Assembly: GCA_965652425.1 (NCBI GenBank)
Contig: CBFGVX010000067.1
Location: forward strand, 1 to 17,993
From: JANSXG01 sp965652425
GTDB taxonomy: Bacteria > Planctomycetota > Phycisphaerae > Phycisphaerales > UBA1924
Direction of reading: 5' to 3'
DNA: 17,993 bases
The position numbers and the translations under genes were made by a program. How positions within the stretch are numbered: the stretch's first letter is position 1; each line of letters starts with the position of its first letter. Under the pieces are notes generated by a model. That model was given only the letters and a program-made list of their open reading frames with translations. It did no database searches and was not told the origin of the DNA. This document shows positions 6,588 to 13,474 of the stretch, in pieces.

Positions 6588-7499
6588 TCAGCCCTGAGGA
6601 ACCAGCGCGGCGACCATGCGGTCCTCTCGCGAGGAGACGACCACACCGCCGGGTTTCTCGACGGTGACGCCGAGTGCCGCGAGGTTACTGGCCTTGATCT
6701 TGGGGTCGATGGGAACGATGACGCGTCCGGATGACGCGATGTTGAACACGCCGCCGTCGATGGGGTGTTGGTGGTCACCCGAGACGAGCCAGAGCTGGTA
6801 CTGCTCGAGCGTCGGATCGTTGACGGGCATGTTCTCGAAAACCATGTAGCCCTCTTGCTTCTGCTCGTTCCAGACGAACTTGCCGGTGACTTCAGACGCG
6901 ACGGGACGCGGGTCGATCTCGGGCGCGAGCGTGCCGCCGGGCCAGGCGAACCAGTCCGAAGTGACGCTCTGGGGATCCTGTTCGAGGGCGGCGAGGCGTT
7001 CCTCGACGCTCCGCTGTGCGACGGTACCCGTTCCGGGTGCGGGGGTGGAAGCATCGGGACGCATCCACCCAACGGCGGCGATGGCGATCGCTGCGGCGGC
7101 GACGAGCCAGCCCGCAGCGCTCATGACCGAGGAACTGCCCGTGGTGCCGGTGCGATCATTGGAGGGGAGCGGAGGGGACTTCATCTCGCTCTGCCGGGTC
7201 GATCTTTGGTCGTTCTGAACGATGCGACCCGCCACTGAAGGAGCAGATGACGCAGACGCGCGCTTCCACTCGGCCTGACCGGCGGTTGCGCGGAGTGTGG
7301 AGCGGAGCGACTCGGGGAGCGGCTCGCCTTGGGAACGGGCATAGGCAACGGCTGCCTCGGCGGCGGCCAGCTCGAACTCATCGGGCTCGCGCCAGCCGTC
7401 ATCGTTGGTGTGCGCAGCATCGCCGGTCGCCTGGTCGAGCAGCAGCGCGAGGTCGGCGGGGAGATCGCCGTGTTGGTTGTTGGAATTCATGTTGTTCAT
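6588..7499 (-). CDS. Anti-sigma factor of the RskA type
   Basis: A 303-residue single-pass membrane protein. The cytoplasmic N-terminal half (1-125) should hold the sigma-binding part but lacks an obvious HxxxCxxC zinc motif. One membrane helix spans about 126-146 (VMSAAGWLVAAAAIAIAAVG). The outer part (about 205-300) has the features of the RskA C-terminal domain: GKFVWN, GYMVFENMPV, a YQLWLV block, a GG-VF step, and LAALGVTVEKPGG near the end. Such proteins hold an ECF sigma factor at the membrane until proteolysis frees it. The ATG (7499) overlaps the sigma gene stop as ATGA, so the two are translationally coupled. It is longer than mycobacterial RskA (about 230 residues) because of a long, low-complexity N-terminal half. 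Confidence 0.87.
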   Translation of the reverse strand: MNNMNSNNQHGDLPADLALLLDQATGDAAHTNDDGWREPDEFELAAAEAAVAYARSQGEPLPESLRSTLRATAGQAEWKRASASSAPSVAGRIVQNDQRSTRQSEMKSPPLPSNDRTGTTGSSSVMSAAGWLVAAAAIAIAAVGWMRPDASTPAPGTGTVAQRSVEERLAALEQDPQSVTSDWFAWPGGTLAPEIDPRPVASEVTGKFVWNEQKQEGYMVFENMPVNDPTLEQYQLWLVSGDHQHPIDGGVFNIASSGRVIVPIDPKIKASNLAALGVTVEKPGGVVVSSREDRMVAALVPQG

Positions 7500-8125
7500 G
7501 ACAACACCCCGCTTCCCGGGAAGAGGCGGAGGCCGCCGGATGAACCGGCGCCGGATCCTGACTTTCTGGAGGCGAGCAGGTCGCGCAGCTTGATCAGTCC
7601 GCGTCTGGCGTGAGTCTTGACTGTTCCAAGCGGCATACCCGTTGCCTCGGCGATGCGTTCGTGCGTCAGCCCATGGAAGATGGACAGTCGCAATACTTTC
7701 TGTTGGTCTTCGGAGAGTTTGCGGAGTTCGCGCGACGCGATCCCCGCTTCGTCGTTGAGTTCGGTGTTCTCGCTCGCGGGGCCGTTGCCGGAAAGCGAGT
7801 CTTCGTAGAGCACCTCGGCTTGCGGCCTGCGGGATGCTTTACGACGCCGGTCGATCAGTCGCCGGCGCGCGATCATGGCGATGAATGTAGTTTCGGATGC
7901 GACCTCGGGATCGAAACGCGAAGCCGATTTCCAGATGTCGAGAAAAATGTCCTGCGTCGCGTCCTCGGCATCGGTCTCGGTGCTGGTGAAGCGTCGGGCC
8001 AGGGACCACACCAGCCCGCCGTAACGGTCGATGCATTCCTGAACCGCTTCGCGATCGCCGTCGGCGATCAATGGAAGCAGGTAGTCGGTTGCGGATTCTT
8101 GGGTAGCTTGTGTCACGCGAGTCAT
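7496..8125 (-). CDS. ECF RNA polymerase sigma factor, SigK-like
   Basis: A 209-residue ECF sigma factor. Region 2 runs from about YGGLVWSLARRF through DAEDATQDIFLDIWKSASRFD, the -10 binding part, and ends in ARRRLIDRRRK. Region 4 (LSEDQQKVLRLSIFHGLTHERIAEATGMPLGTVKTHARRG as a whole; key parts QQKVLRLS, THERIAEA and GTVKTH) carries the helix-turn-helix for the -35 box. A longer frame reaches 8257 but its extra residues look non-coding. I chose the second of two adjacent ATGs (8125) because GGGAAG then lies at a workable distance; 8128 is the alternative. An RskA-type anti-sigma partner directly downstream and a fasciclin gene directly upstream make it SigK-like by context. It probably transcribes its own operon and the fasciclin gene (inference). 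Confidence 0.93.
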   Translation of the reverse strand: MTRVTQATQESATDYLLPLIADGDREAVQECIDRYGGLVWSLARRFTSTETDAEDATQDIFLDIWKSASRFDPEVASETTFIAMIARRRLIDRRRKASRRPQAEVLYEDSLSGNGPASENTELNDEAGIASRELRKLSEDQQKVLRLSIFHGLTHERIAEATGMPLGTVKTHARRGLIKLRDLLASRKSGSGAGSSGGLRLFPGSGVLS

Positions 8126-8177
8126 CATAGCTTCCCGCGTGCGGGATCCAAGTTGAATGCTGGCCACAGACACTGTT

Positions 8178-8193
8178 TTAGGGGTTCCCCGAA
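8178..8193. promoter_or_regulatory. GGGGTTCCCC palindrome, copy A, upstream of the sigma gene
   Basis: TTAGGGGTTCCCCGAA is a near-perfect dyad (TT.GGGG / CCCC.AA), about 53 bases upstream of the sigma factor start. A close relative lies at 9545-9560. Both copies are followed on the plus strand by TCGTCGG, here immediately after the palindrome. The length and symmetry suit a dimeric LuxR/NarL-type helix-turn-helix protein. Confidence 0.5.
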
Positions 8194-8303
8194 TCGTCGG
8201 TGCAGGAGTATGAGATCGGTTTGGGAATCGTGGTGTGCGACTTTCGCCGCACGCCACGCGTTGGCCATCCGTACTGAGGTTGGCCGGAGCAGAGATCGAA
8301 CAA

Positions 8304-9269
8304 TCAGGGAAGAAGAACAGCGTCGATCACATGAATCACGCCGTTTGAGGCCTCGATGTCGGCCTTGGCGACCGTGGCATCGTTGATGCGAACGGTGGAG
8401 CCGTCGACGGCGATGGAGATCGTCTCGCCACCGAGGGTTTCAGCGGAGTTGAGCTTGACGACCTGGTCGGAGTACACGCGACCGGGGATCACGTGGTACT
8501 GCAGGATCGCCTGGAGGGTCGAGCGGTTCTCGGGCTTGAGCAGGTTCTCGACGGTGCCGGAGGGCAGCGCGTTGAACGCGGCGTCGGTCGGCGCGAGGAT
8601 CGTGAAGGGGCCGTCGCCCATCAGCGCGGAGGTCAGCCCGGCGGCGTCGACCGCGGCGAGCAGGGTGGTGAACTGCTCAGCGCCTTCGGCGACTTCGACC
8701 ACATTCTTGGTCTCGGGCAGGATCACGGTGTCGATGACATGGATCACGCCGTTGGAAGCCGCGATGTCGGTGGCGGTCACGGTGGACTTGTCATCGAGCT
8801 TGACCTTGCCGTAGCTGGTCGCGATATCGATGCGCTGGCCGTTGAGGGTCGTGGCGTATTTCAGGCCGGTCACCTTGTCGGCCTTTACTTCGCCCGAGAC
8901 GACATGGTATTTCAGGATGGCCTGCAGCTTGGCTTTGTTCTCGGGCTTGAGCAGGTCCTCGACCGTGCCGGCGGGGAGCTTGGCGAACGCCTCATCGGTG
9001 GGCGCGAAGACGGTGAAAGGCCCTTCGCCCTTGAGCGCATCGACCAGGTCGGCAGCGCCGAGCGCGGCGGCCAGAGTCTTGAACTGTCCGGCCCCGACAG
9101 CGGTGTCGACGATGTCCTTCTTGTTGTGGTCGTGCATCGAGACTTCGGTGATGGTCGGGGCGCTGGTGTTCTGCTTGGTCTTGCAGCAGTCGCCGAAGGC
9201 GAACGCCGTGGAGATGGCGAGGGCGCTGACGGTACCGGTCGAGAGCAGGAGCTTGGTTGCGATGTTCAT
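8304..9269 (-). CDS. Exported protein with two fasciclin (FAS1) domains
   Basis: A 321-residue protein. A signal peptide covers about residues 1-25 (ending AFA-FG), followed by a CC pair at 28-29. Two FAS1 domains fill the rest, about 51-186 and 188-321. Each shows the FAS1 landmarks: PFTVFAPTDEAF / PFTILAPTDAAF (the F-APTD-AF box), a LPAGTVE or LPSGTVE helix, LQAIL-YHV (the H box), and NGVIHVID-V-LP at the end. The protein stops at the end of domain 2, with no anchor. FAS1 proteins mediate adhesion or bind ligands at the cell surface. Neighbours are an ECF sigma and RskA-type anti-sigma pair downstream on the same strand (179 bases to the sigma start). In mycobacteria SigK/RskA control fasciclin proteins MPT70/MPT83, so regulation by the adjacent sigma is likely but inferred. 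No strong ribosome site is visible before ATG 9269. Confidence 0.95.
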   Translation of the reverse strand: MNIATKLLLSTGTVSALAISTAFAFGDCCKTKQNTSAPTITEVSMHDHNKKDIVDTAVGAGQFKTLAAALGAADLVDALKGEGPFTVFAPTDEAFAKLPAGTVEDLLKPENKAKLQAILKYHVVSGEVKADKVTGLKYATTLNGQRIDIATSYGKVKLDDKSTVTATDIAASNGVIHVIDTVILPETKNVVEVAEGAEQFTTLLAAVDAAGLTSALMGDGPFTILAPTDAAFNALPSGTVENLLKPENRSTLQAILQYHVIPGRVYSDQVVKLNSAETLGGETISIAVDGSTVRINDATVAKADIEASNGVIHVIDAVLLP

Positions 9270-9544
9270 GAGTGTTTACTTTCTGTTTGCGGTCATGGTG
9301 GAAACAAGGTTCGTGCACGACGGTGAGTGGGAGATTCCGACTCGTTCACGACTCCGGCGCGGTCGACCGGTCGCTGGCCAGGCGGGTCGATGCGGACGGG
9401 AGTGATGCGTCGTGCTGAGGCCTCGTGTGGCCTCACCGTTGATTTCGCGGGCTGGCCGGCTCGGATTCAGCGCTTCGATCGAATCTGAACACGGAGCGGG
9501 CGTGGGCCTTGCAGAATTGGGTTTTCATGGAGAGGGTCGCCGTG

Positions 9545-9560
9545 TAAGGGGTTCCCCGTA
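9545..9560. promoter_or_regulatory. GGGGTTCCCC palindrome, copy B, upstream of the FixJ-like regulator
   Basis: TAAGGGGTTCCCCGTA is a dyad with 6 of 7 symmetric positions in each arm around a central TT. It lies 144 bases before the response regulator start and 276 bases before the fasciclin start. It shares GTAAG...GTT.CCC with the FixJ site as I remember it from rhizobia. TCGTCGG follows six bases downstream. Autoregulation by the adjacent regulator is a possibility, not shown. Confidence 0.5.
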
Positions 9561-9688
9561 TTTTTTCGTCGGATTGAATCTGAGGGGCGTTGAGCATCGA
9601 TATCGTTTGTGAACTCCTACAGACAGACCCTTACGGGTCATTGGCCACGGCAATATTGAAAATAATTTCTGAGGCCGCATTTCAAGAA

Positions 9689-9694
9689 AGAAGG
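9689..9694 (+). promoter_or_regulatory. Ribosome binding site fixing the response-regulator start
   Basis: AGAAGG, within the longer AAAGAAGG, lies nine bases before ATG 9704. It favours this start over the upstream in-frame codon at 9590. Confidence 0.6.
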
Positions 9695-9703
9695 TTCGGT
9701 GTC

Positions 9704-10327
9704 ATGACGGCACAACAGACGGTGTATGTGGTGGATGACGATGCCGCGATGCGCAAGAGTCTTCGCTGGCTGGTCGAATCCGTTGGGTTGAAGGTGGAGA
9801 CCTACAGTTCCGCGCTCGAATTCATGGAAGCCGCCAAGCCGAGCATGGTCGGGTGTCTGGTGCTGGATGTCCGGATGCCGGGCATGAGCGGGCTGGACCT
9901 TCAGGAGCAGTTGCAAGATCAGAACATCACACTTCCGGTGATTGTCATCACCGGTCACGCCGATGTGCCGATGGCCGTGCGTGCTCTGAAATCGGGTGCG
10001 TACGACTTCATCGAGAAGCCCTTCAACGATCAGGTGCTGCTCGAACGAGTCCAGAAAGCCCTGGAGCACGGCGAGCAGGAGCGGGCGATCGACGAGCGCC
10101 GGCGGATGATCGACGAGAAGATCAGCACGCTGACCCCGCGCGAGCGTCAGGTCATGGAGATGGTCGTCAACGGCATGGCCAACAAGCAGGTCGCCGCCGA
10201 ACTGGGGCTGAGCGAGAAGACCATCGAGGTTCATCGCAAGCATGTGATGGACAAGATGCAGGCCGGGAATGTGGCCGATCTGATCCGCATGGCGATGCGG
10301 GGCTCGACGGTGCAGACGATCGACTGA
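9704..10327 (+). CDS. FixJ/NarL-family response regulator, orphan
   Basis: A 207-residue two-domain regulator. The receiver domain (about 5-122) has the acidic cluster D11-D13, phospho-acceptor D55 (in CLVLDVRMPGMSG), T83 (VITGHADVPMA) and K105 (FIEKPF); the GHADV and FIEKPF texts are characteristic of FixJ relatives. A linker helix (about 120-138) joins it to a LuxR-type helix-turn-helix (about 140-200) with LTPRERQVMEMVV, NKQVAAELGLSEKTIEVH and HRKHVMDKM. It should bind DNA as a dimer after phosphorylation. No histidine kinase gene is in the window, so its partner is elsewhere. It stands alone between a divergent fasciclin gene and a terminator. The palindrome at 9545 is the natural candidate operator. 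Confidence 0.95.
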   Translation: MTAQQTVYVVDDDAAMRKSLRWLVESVGLKVETYSSALEFMEAAKPSMVGCLVLDVRMPGMSGLDLQEQLQDQNITLPVIVITGHADVPMAVRALKSGAYDFIEKPFNDQVLLERVQKALEHGEQERAIDERRRMIDEKISTLTPRERQVMEMVVNGMANKQVAAELGLSEKTIEVHRKHVMDKMQAGNVADLIRMAMRGSTVQTID

Positions 10328-10356
10328 GCGTCCGCCGACACTGCGTATCAGCACTT

Positions 10357-10393
10357 CAGGGGCCGCCTCCGGGGCTGCCCCTGTGTGATTTTT
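10357..10393 (+). terminator. Rho-independent terminator after the response regulator
   Basis: CAGGGGC (10357-10363) pairs with GCCCCTG (10377-10383) over a 13-base G/C-rich loop; TGTGATTTTT follows. It begins 29 bases after the regulator stop codon. Confidence 0.7.
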
Positions 10394-10416
10394 GAGGACT
10401 CGAACCCGTCCGCAAC

Positions 10417-10480
10417 GCCCTGTCAGGGCCGATTTTCCGCCTTCGGAGCCGGAATTGGGCCGAGCGATTGCAGGAAAATC
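10417..10480. other. Inverted repeats in the gap before the thioredoxin-like gene
   Basis: The 234-base gap 10328-10561 holds no gene that I can see. Besides the terminator it contains a tight hairpin GCCCTG-T-CAGGGC (10417-10429) and a dyad GATTTTCC (10431-10438) / GGAAAATC (10473-10480) around a G/C-rich centre. This could be a leader structure of the downstream gene or a small RNA; nothing decides it. Confidence 0.3.
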
Positions 10481-10548
10481 CTGTGATCCGGCCGTTTCTT
10501 CGGTGATAATCAGGCATGCCGCCATTCGGGCGGCGGTGCATTGACTCC

Positions 10549-10554
10549 AGGAGG
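10549..10554 (+). promoter_or_regulatory. Perfect Shine-Dalgarno site fixing the thioredoxin-like start
   Basis: AGGAGG lies seven bases before ATG 10562. It rules out the in-frame TTG at 10541. Confidence 0.8.
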
Positions 10555-10561
10555 CCTTGTC

Positions 10562-11746
10562 ATGAAGCGTTCGATGATCCAACGAATCCAGTGCGGGCTG
10601 CTCATCGGCGGCGTCGCTGCGATGGGGCTGATCGCCTCCGGCGATGCTCCCCAGCCCAAGGCGTTCGAGACCGATGCCCGCTGGATGGACGATCGCCTGC
10701 CGGAAGGCGAGGCGGAACTGCTCAGGGAAACCGTCGGCTACGCGTTCCCCGGATTCGAGGAGTACGCCGATGACCTGAAGTGGCTCGCCAACGAGCCCGG
10801 GGCGGAAGACCTCGAGGGCAAGGTGCTGATCCTCCAAACTTTCACTACCGCCGACCCGCAGCGTCGGTCGGTGCTGCGTCGGGCGGAGAACCTGGCCCGG
10901 CGGGTCGCCGATGACGCGGTCTTCATCGCGATCCACACCCCCGAGAACGCCGAAGAGGCGGAGCGTTTCGCCGCTCGCTCGAGCATCCCGGTGGCGCTGG
11001 ACACCAGCGGGCGGTTCAGCGACGACCTTGGCATCTGGAAGTCTCCCGTGGCCATCGTGATCGATCGCGCGGGAACGATCCGCATGGCGGGCGCGAATGT
11101 GCTGCTCTCGGCTCAGTTCGTGCCGGAGATCGCATCTGAATCATCCGAGGGCGAAGCCCCGAAGCTGCCCAACCGGGTCGAGCGCGAAGAGGCCAAGGGC
11201 AACAAAGCCGGTAAGCCCGCCAAGCCCGTTGATTTCCCCCAGCCCCCCGCGGTGACCGGCGCGAACGACCTGACCAACAAGAAGGGCCCTGAACTGGTCG
11301 TGCAGAAGTACCTCAGCCCCGAGCCGGATACCACCGGCAAGGTCGTGATGGTGGAGTTCTGGGCGACCTGGTGCGGCCCGTGCATCCGCGGCATCCCGCA
11401 CCTGAACTCGCTCCAGAACGCGTTCCCGGATGACCTGGTCATCATCGGTGTGTCCGATGAGGACGAGGGCAAGGTCAACACCTTCCGGTCCAACCGCCAG
11501 AACCCGCGCTTCGAGTACCCGGTCGCCATCGACACGCAGCGTCGGATGATCAACACCGTGGGCAACCGCGGCATCCCGCACTGCATCGTCATGAGCAGCG
11601 ACGGGATCGTTCGTTGGCAGGGCCACCCCGCCGCGCTGACTCGCGCAACGATGGAAGCCATCATTGATGCGAACAAGGCGCTCGGCGCGGGCAAGGGTGA
11701 CGGCGCCATGCGCTGGGTGATCGAAGACGAAGAGGCGGGCGGCTGA
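10562..11746 (+). CDS. Exported protein with two thioredoxin folds, TlpA/AhpC-TSA-like C-terminal domain
   Basis: A 394-residue protein. A signal sequence (about 1-29, ending ASGDA) sends it across the membrane. The C-terminal domain (about 236-375) is a TlpA/ResA-like thioredoxin: VVMVEFWATWCGPC with active-site C271-G-P-C274, IIGVSDED, and GNRGIPHC with cis-proline P339. The N-terminal domain (about 60-185) also reads as a thioredoxin fold (GKVLILQTFTTADPQRR, FIAIHT, IPVALDTSG, SPVAIVIDRAGTIRMAG), but TADP stands where CxxC would be, so it cannot do disulfide chemistry. A charged, P/K-rich linker (195-230) joins them. A thiol-disulfide role in the cell envelope is likely; the partner is unknown. 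The N-terminal part may position substrate. A cysteine (C341) two residues after the cis-proline is unusual. Confidence 0.88.
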   Translation: MKRSMIQRIQCGLLIGGVAAMGLIASGDAPQPKAFETDARWMDDRLPEGEAELLRETVGYAFPGFEEYADDLKWLANEPGAEDLEGKVLILQTFTTADPQRRSVLRRAENLARRVADDAVFIAIHTPENAEEAERFAARSSIPVALDTSGRFSDDLGIWKSPVAIVIDRAGTIRMAGANVLLSAQFVPEIASESSEGEAPKLPNRVEREEAKGNKAGKPAKPVDFPQPPAVTGANDLTNKKGPELVVQKYLSPEPDTTGKVVMVEFWATWCGPCIRGIPHLNSLQNAFPDDLVIIGVSDEDEGKVNTFRSNRQNPRFEYPVAIDTQRRMINTVGNRGIPHCIVMSSDGIVRWQGHPAALTRATMEAIIDANKALGAGKGDGAMRWVIEDEEAGG

Positions 11747-11773
11747 TTCTTCGTGCCGCTCGCGAGCGTCGGA

Positions 11774-12523
11774 TCAGTCGTCCGTCGCCCGCAGGGTCCG
11801 CTCATCGCGGCTGACCACGAAGCCCATCACGCTGACGATCTGAGTGGCGGTCTCGCGTTCCAACGCGAGGCCGCTTTCGTTTTTGAACCGGTACACGCGA
11901 TCCGCCGTTCGGGTCACGACCGATCGTCCGAGGCGTATCTCCAGCCGTGAGCGCAGGAGCACGCGGGTGGAGCCGCTCGACTCGTCCGCACCGACGAGTT
12001 CCAGGCGGTACACAGCGCTGCCCGTGCGAACGACCGCGTTGGTCCGCGGGTCGATCTCCTCGGCCGCGGTTTGTGATTCGAACGGTTCTGCCTGACGAAG
12101 GATCGCCGGTGCGATTCCCAGGGGCGGATCGAATCGCAGCTCGACCCCCCGCTCGCTGTTCGTGGTTCCCAGAAGCAGCACCTCGCCCCCGGGACTGGGC
12201 GCGATGGTCTGCACACTCAGCGGTTCGGCCGTCGTTCCGGAACCAGGCGTTTCAGCCCATCGCTCGAGCCGGTACGCGGAGCCGCTGAAATCTGCCGTGG
12301 GCAGTTTGCGCTCGGTGATGATGCCGCCGGATTCATCCAGAAGGCGCATCGCCATTGGTGCGGAGCTGTCGAGAGGGGGATAGATCGTGCGCCCCGGCAC
12401 CGTGCGATCGGTCGCAAGAAAGTCGGAAGCGTCCGGGGCGCGCGCACCCCCACCGGAGCCGCAGCCGCAGACGGGCAGCAGGAGCAGGAGGGCGAGAAAG
12501 AGGCGGGCAGCACGATGGGGCAT
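11774..12523 (-). CDS. Putative lipoprotein, function unknown
   Basis: A 249-residue protein. The N-terminus is a lipoprotein signal: basic MPHRAAR, a leucine-rich core, and V-C-G-C with the lipidated cysteine probably C21, then a GSGGGA spacer. The body has alternating hydrophobic residues typical of beta structure and no motif that I recognise. The frame extends upstream to 12931, but that part lies over the divergent HEAT-repeat gene and has shadow-like composition, so I start at ATG 12523, right before the signal. It converges on the thioredoxin-like gene with a 27-base gap and is divergent from the next lipoprotein with 75 bases between starts. Confidence 0.8.
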   Translation of the reverse strand: MPHRAARLFLALLLLLPVCGCGSGGGARAPDASDFLATDRTVPGRTIYPPLDSSAPMAMRLLDESGGIITERKLPTADFSGSAYRLERWAETPGSGTTAEPLSVQTIAPSPGGEVLLLGTTNSERGVELRFDPPLGIAPAILRQAEPFESQTAAEEIDPRTNAVVRTGSAVYRLELVGADESSGSTRVLLRSRLEIRLGRSVVTRTADRVYRFKNESGLALERETATQIVSVMGFVVSRDERTLRATDD

Positions 12524-12586
12524 GCCCAGAGCGTAGCAGCGAGTGCGTCGGTTGCCCCGGTGTGGCGGAGACAGGGCCGATTCCGC

Positions 12587-12592
12587 TAGTCT
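12587..12592 (+). promoter_or_regulatory. Possible -10 box for a leaderless transcript
   Basis: TAGTCT ends six bases before ATG 12599, and no Shine-Dalgarno site precedes that ATG. This spacing would place the transcription start at or next to the start codon. Suggestive only. Confidence 0.3.
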
Positions 12593-12598
12593 GTGGGC

Positions 12599-13459
12599 AT
12601 GATCAGAGGCCAAACGGTCCGGTGTGCGATGGGGCTCTTCGCGAGCGGATTGGCGATGTGCGCATCGGGCTGCGCCGACGACCTCGGCTTCGCCGGAGCG
12701 CAGACCTCCAACACCGAAAGCATCTTTTCGGTTTTCGAGCCGGTCTCCCCGGCGCAGGCCGCGGCGATGGCCGTAAACGAGTTCAGCGCCGACGACCGGC
12801 AGACCGGCATTCTGCTGCTTTCCAACGCGCCGTGGGGCGGCGGGGATGTGTATGTGCGGCTGTACCGGCTCGCTCTGGACGATCAGGATGCCGCGGTCCG
12901 GACCGCGGCGGTCCGCGCGCTCGGGCTGCACGGCGCATCATCGGATGCGTCGAGGGTCGCCCAGTTGATGTCCGACCCCGATCGCCTGGTGCGTTGGGAA
13001 TCGGCTCGCACGCTCCAGCGCCTGCACGATCCATCGGTCGTGGCCGCTCTGATTCGCACGCTGGACGGTCGCAACGAGAGCGAGCGGCAGGTCCGGGCGG
13101 CGGCGGCGACGGCCCTCGGGCAGTACGCCGAACAGCGTGTGCTGGATGCACTCATCCTTGCGCTCGACGATCCGGATCTGACGGTCAACGCCGCGGCTCG
13201 TCAGTCGCTGCGCATGCTGACCGGGACCGACCAGGGCTACGAGCCCCGCCCGTGGGTCGAGTTCGTGCGGGGCAACCCGGACCCGTTCGCGGACCGGGTG
13301 GCGTACACCTACCCGGCGTTCTCGCGGGACCGGAAGTGGTTCGAGTGGTTCAACCCGTTCTTTGAGGTCCCCAACGAGATTTCAGCCGCGCCAGTCGGCA
13401 TGACCGGCGAGCAGATGCGCCGCCGGCAGAACGAGGAATCTGACGGTCGCGGCGGATAA
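12599..13459 (+). CDS. HEAT-repeat lipoprotein
   Basis: A 286-residue protein. A lipoprotein signal ends in A-S-G-C with C25 as the likely lipidated residue. From about 85 to 205 there are at least three HEAT-type helical repeats, with the usual D-x-x-x-x-V-R-x-A-A-x-A-L-G pattern: DAAVRTAAVRALG, DRLVRWESARTLQRL, RQVRAAAATALGQ, DLTVNAAARQSLRML. HEAT repeats bind other proteins; related PBS-lyase-type repeats occur in many regulators and scaffolds. The last 75 residues are aromatic and P-rich (PRPWVEF, KWFEWFNPFFEVP) without a recognised domain. A dehydrogenase gene follows after 15 bases on the same strand, so they may share a transcript. The first ATG is 12599; a GTG two codons earlier is possible but would add nothing to the signal. 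Confidence 0.86.
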   Translation: MIRGQTVRCAMGLFASGLAMCASGCADDLGFAGAQTSNTESIFSVFEPVSPAQAAAMAVNEFSADDRQTGILLLSNAPWGGGDVYVRLYRLALDDQDAAVRTAAVRALGLHGASSDASRVAQLMSDPDRLVRWESARTLQRLHDPSVVAALIRTLDGRNESERQVRAAAATALGQYAEQRVLDALILALDDPDLTVNAAARQSLRMLTGTDQGYEPRPWVEFVRGNPDPFADRVAYTYPAFSRDRKWFEWFNPFFEVPNEISAAPVGMTGEQMRRRQNEESDGRGG

Positions 13460-13474
13460 CGCCGACATACCGGT

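Larger units (their letters stand above)
9270..9703. other. Divergent intergenic region between fasciclin and response-regulator genes
   Basis: 434 bases with no convincing gene. It holds copy B of the GGGGTTCCCC palindrome (9545-9560), an A+T-rich stretch (about 9640-9692) and the ribosome site of the regulator. The frame of the regulator stays open upstream to 9590, but the extra 38 residues have no ribosome site and do not resemble the start of a receiver domain. Promoters for both genes should lie here; I could not place them with confidence. Confidence 0.6.

Noticed and set aside
5615..7072. 485-codon minus-strand frame across the haloperoxidase 3' end and the anti-sigma gene
   Set aside because: It crosses a strong bidirectional terminator and lies over two genes with clear domains; shadow of G/C-rich third positions.
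8126..8257. N-terminal extension of the sigma factor to 8257
   Set aside because: The extra residues are low in sigma-like features, overlap the palindrome at 8178-8193, and GGGAAG lies just before the ATG pair at 8125/8128.
9590..9703. N-terminal extension of the response regulator to the upstream start codon
   Set aside because: No ribosome site, no similarity to receiver domains, and AGAAGG before ATG 9704 marks the usual start.
9638..10936. 432-codon minus-strand frame opposite the response regulator
   Set aside because: It lies antisense to an evident FixJ-type gene and through a terminator, and shows no protein motif.
11757..11768. Palindrome CGCTCGCGAGCG between the converging thioredoxin-like and lipoprotein genes
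   Set aside because: A 12-base palindrome with no loop and no T run is a poor terminator, and such G/C palindromes are common in DNA of this composition.
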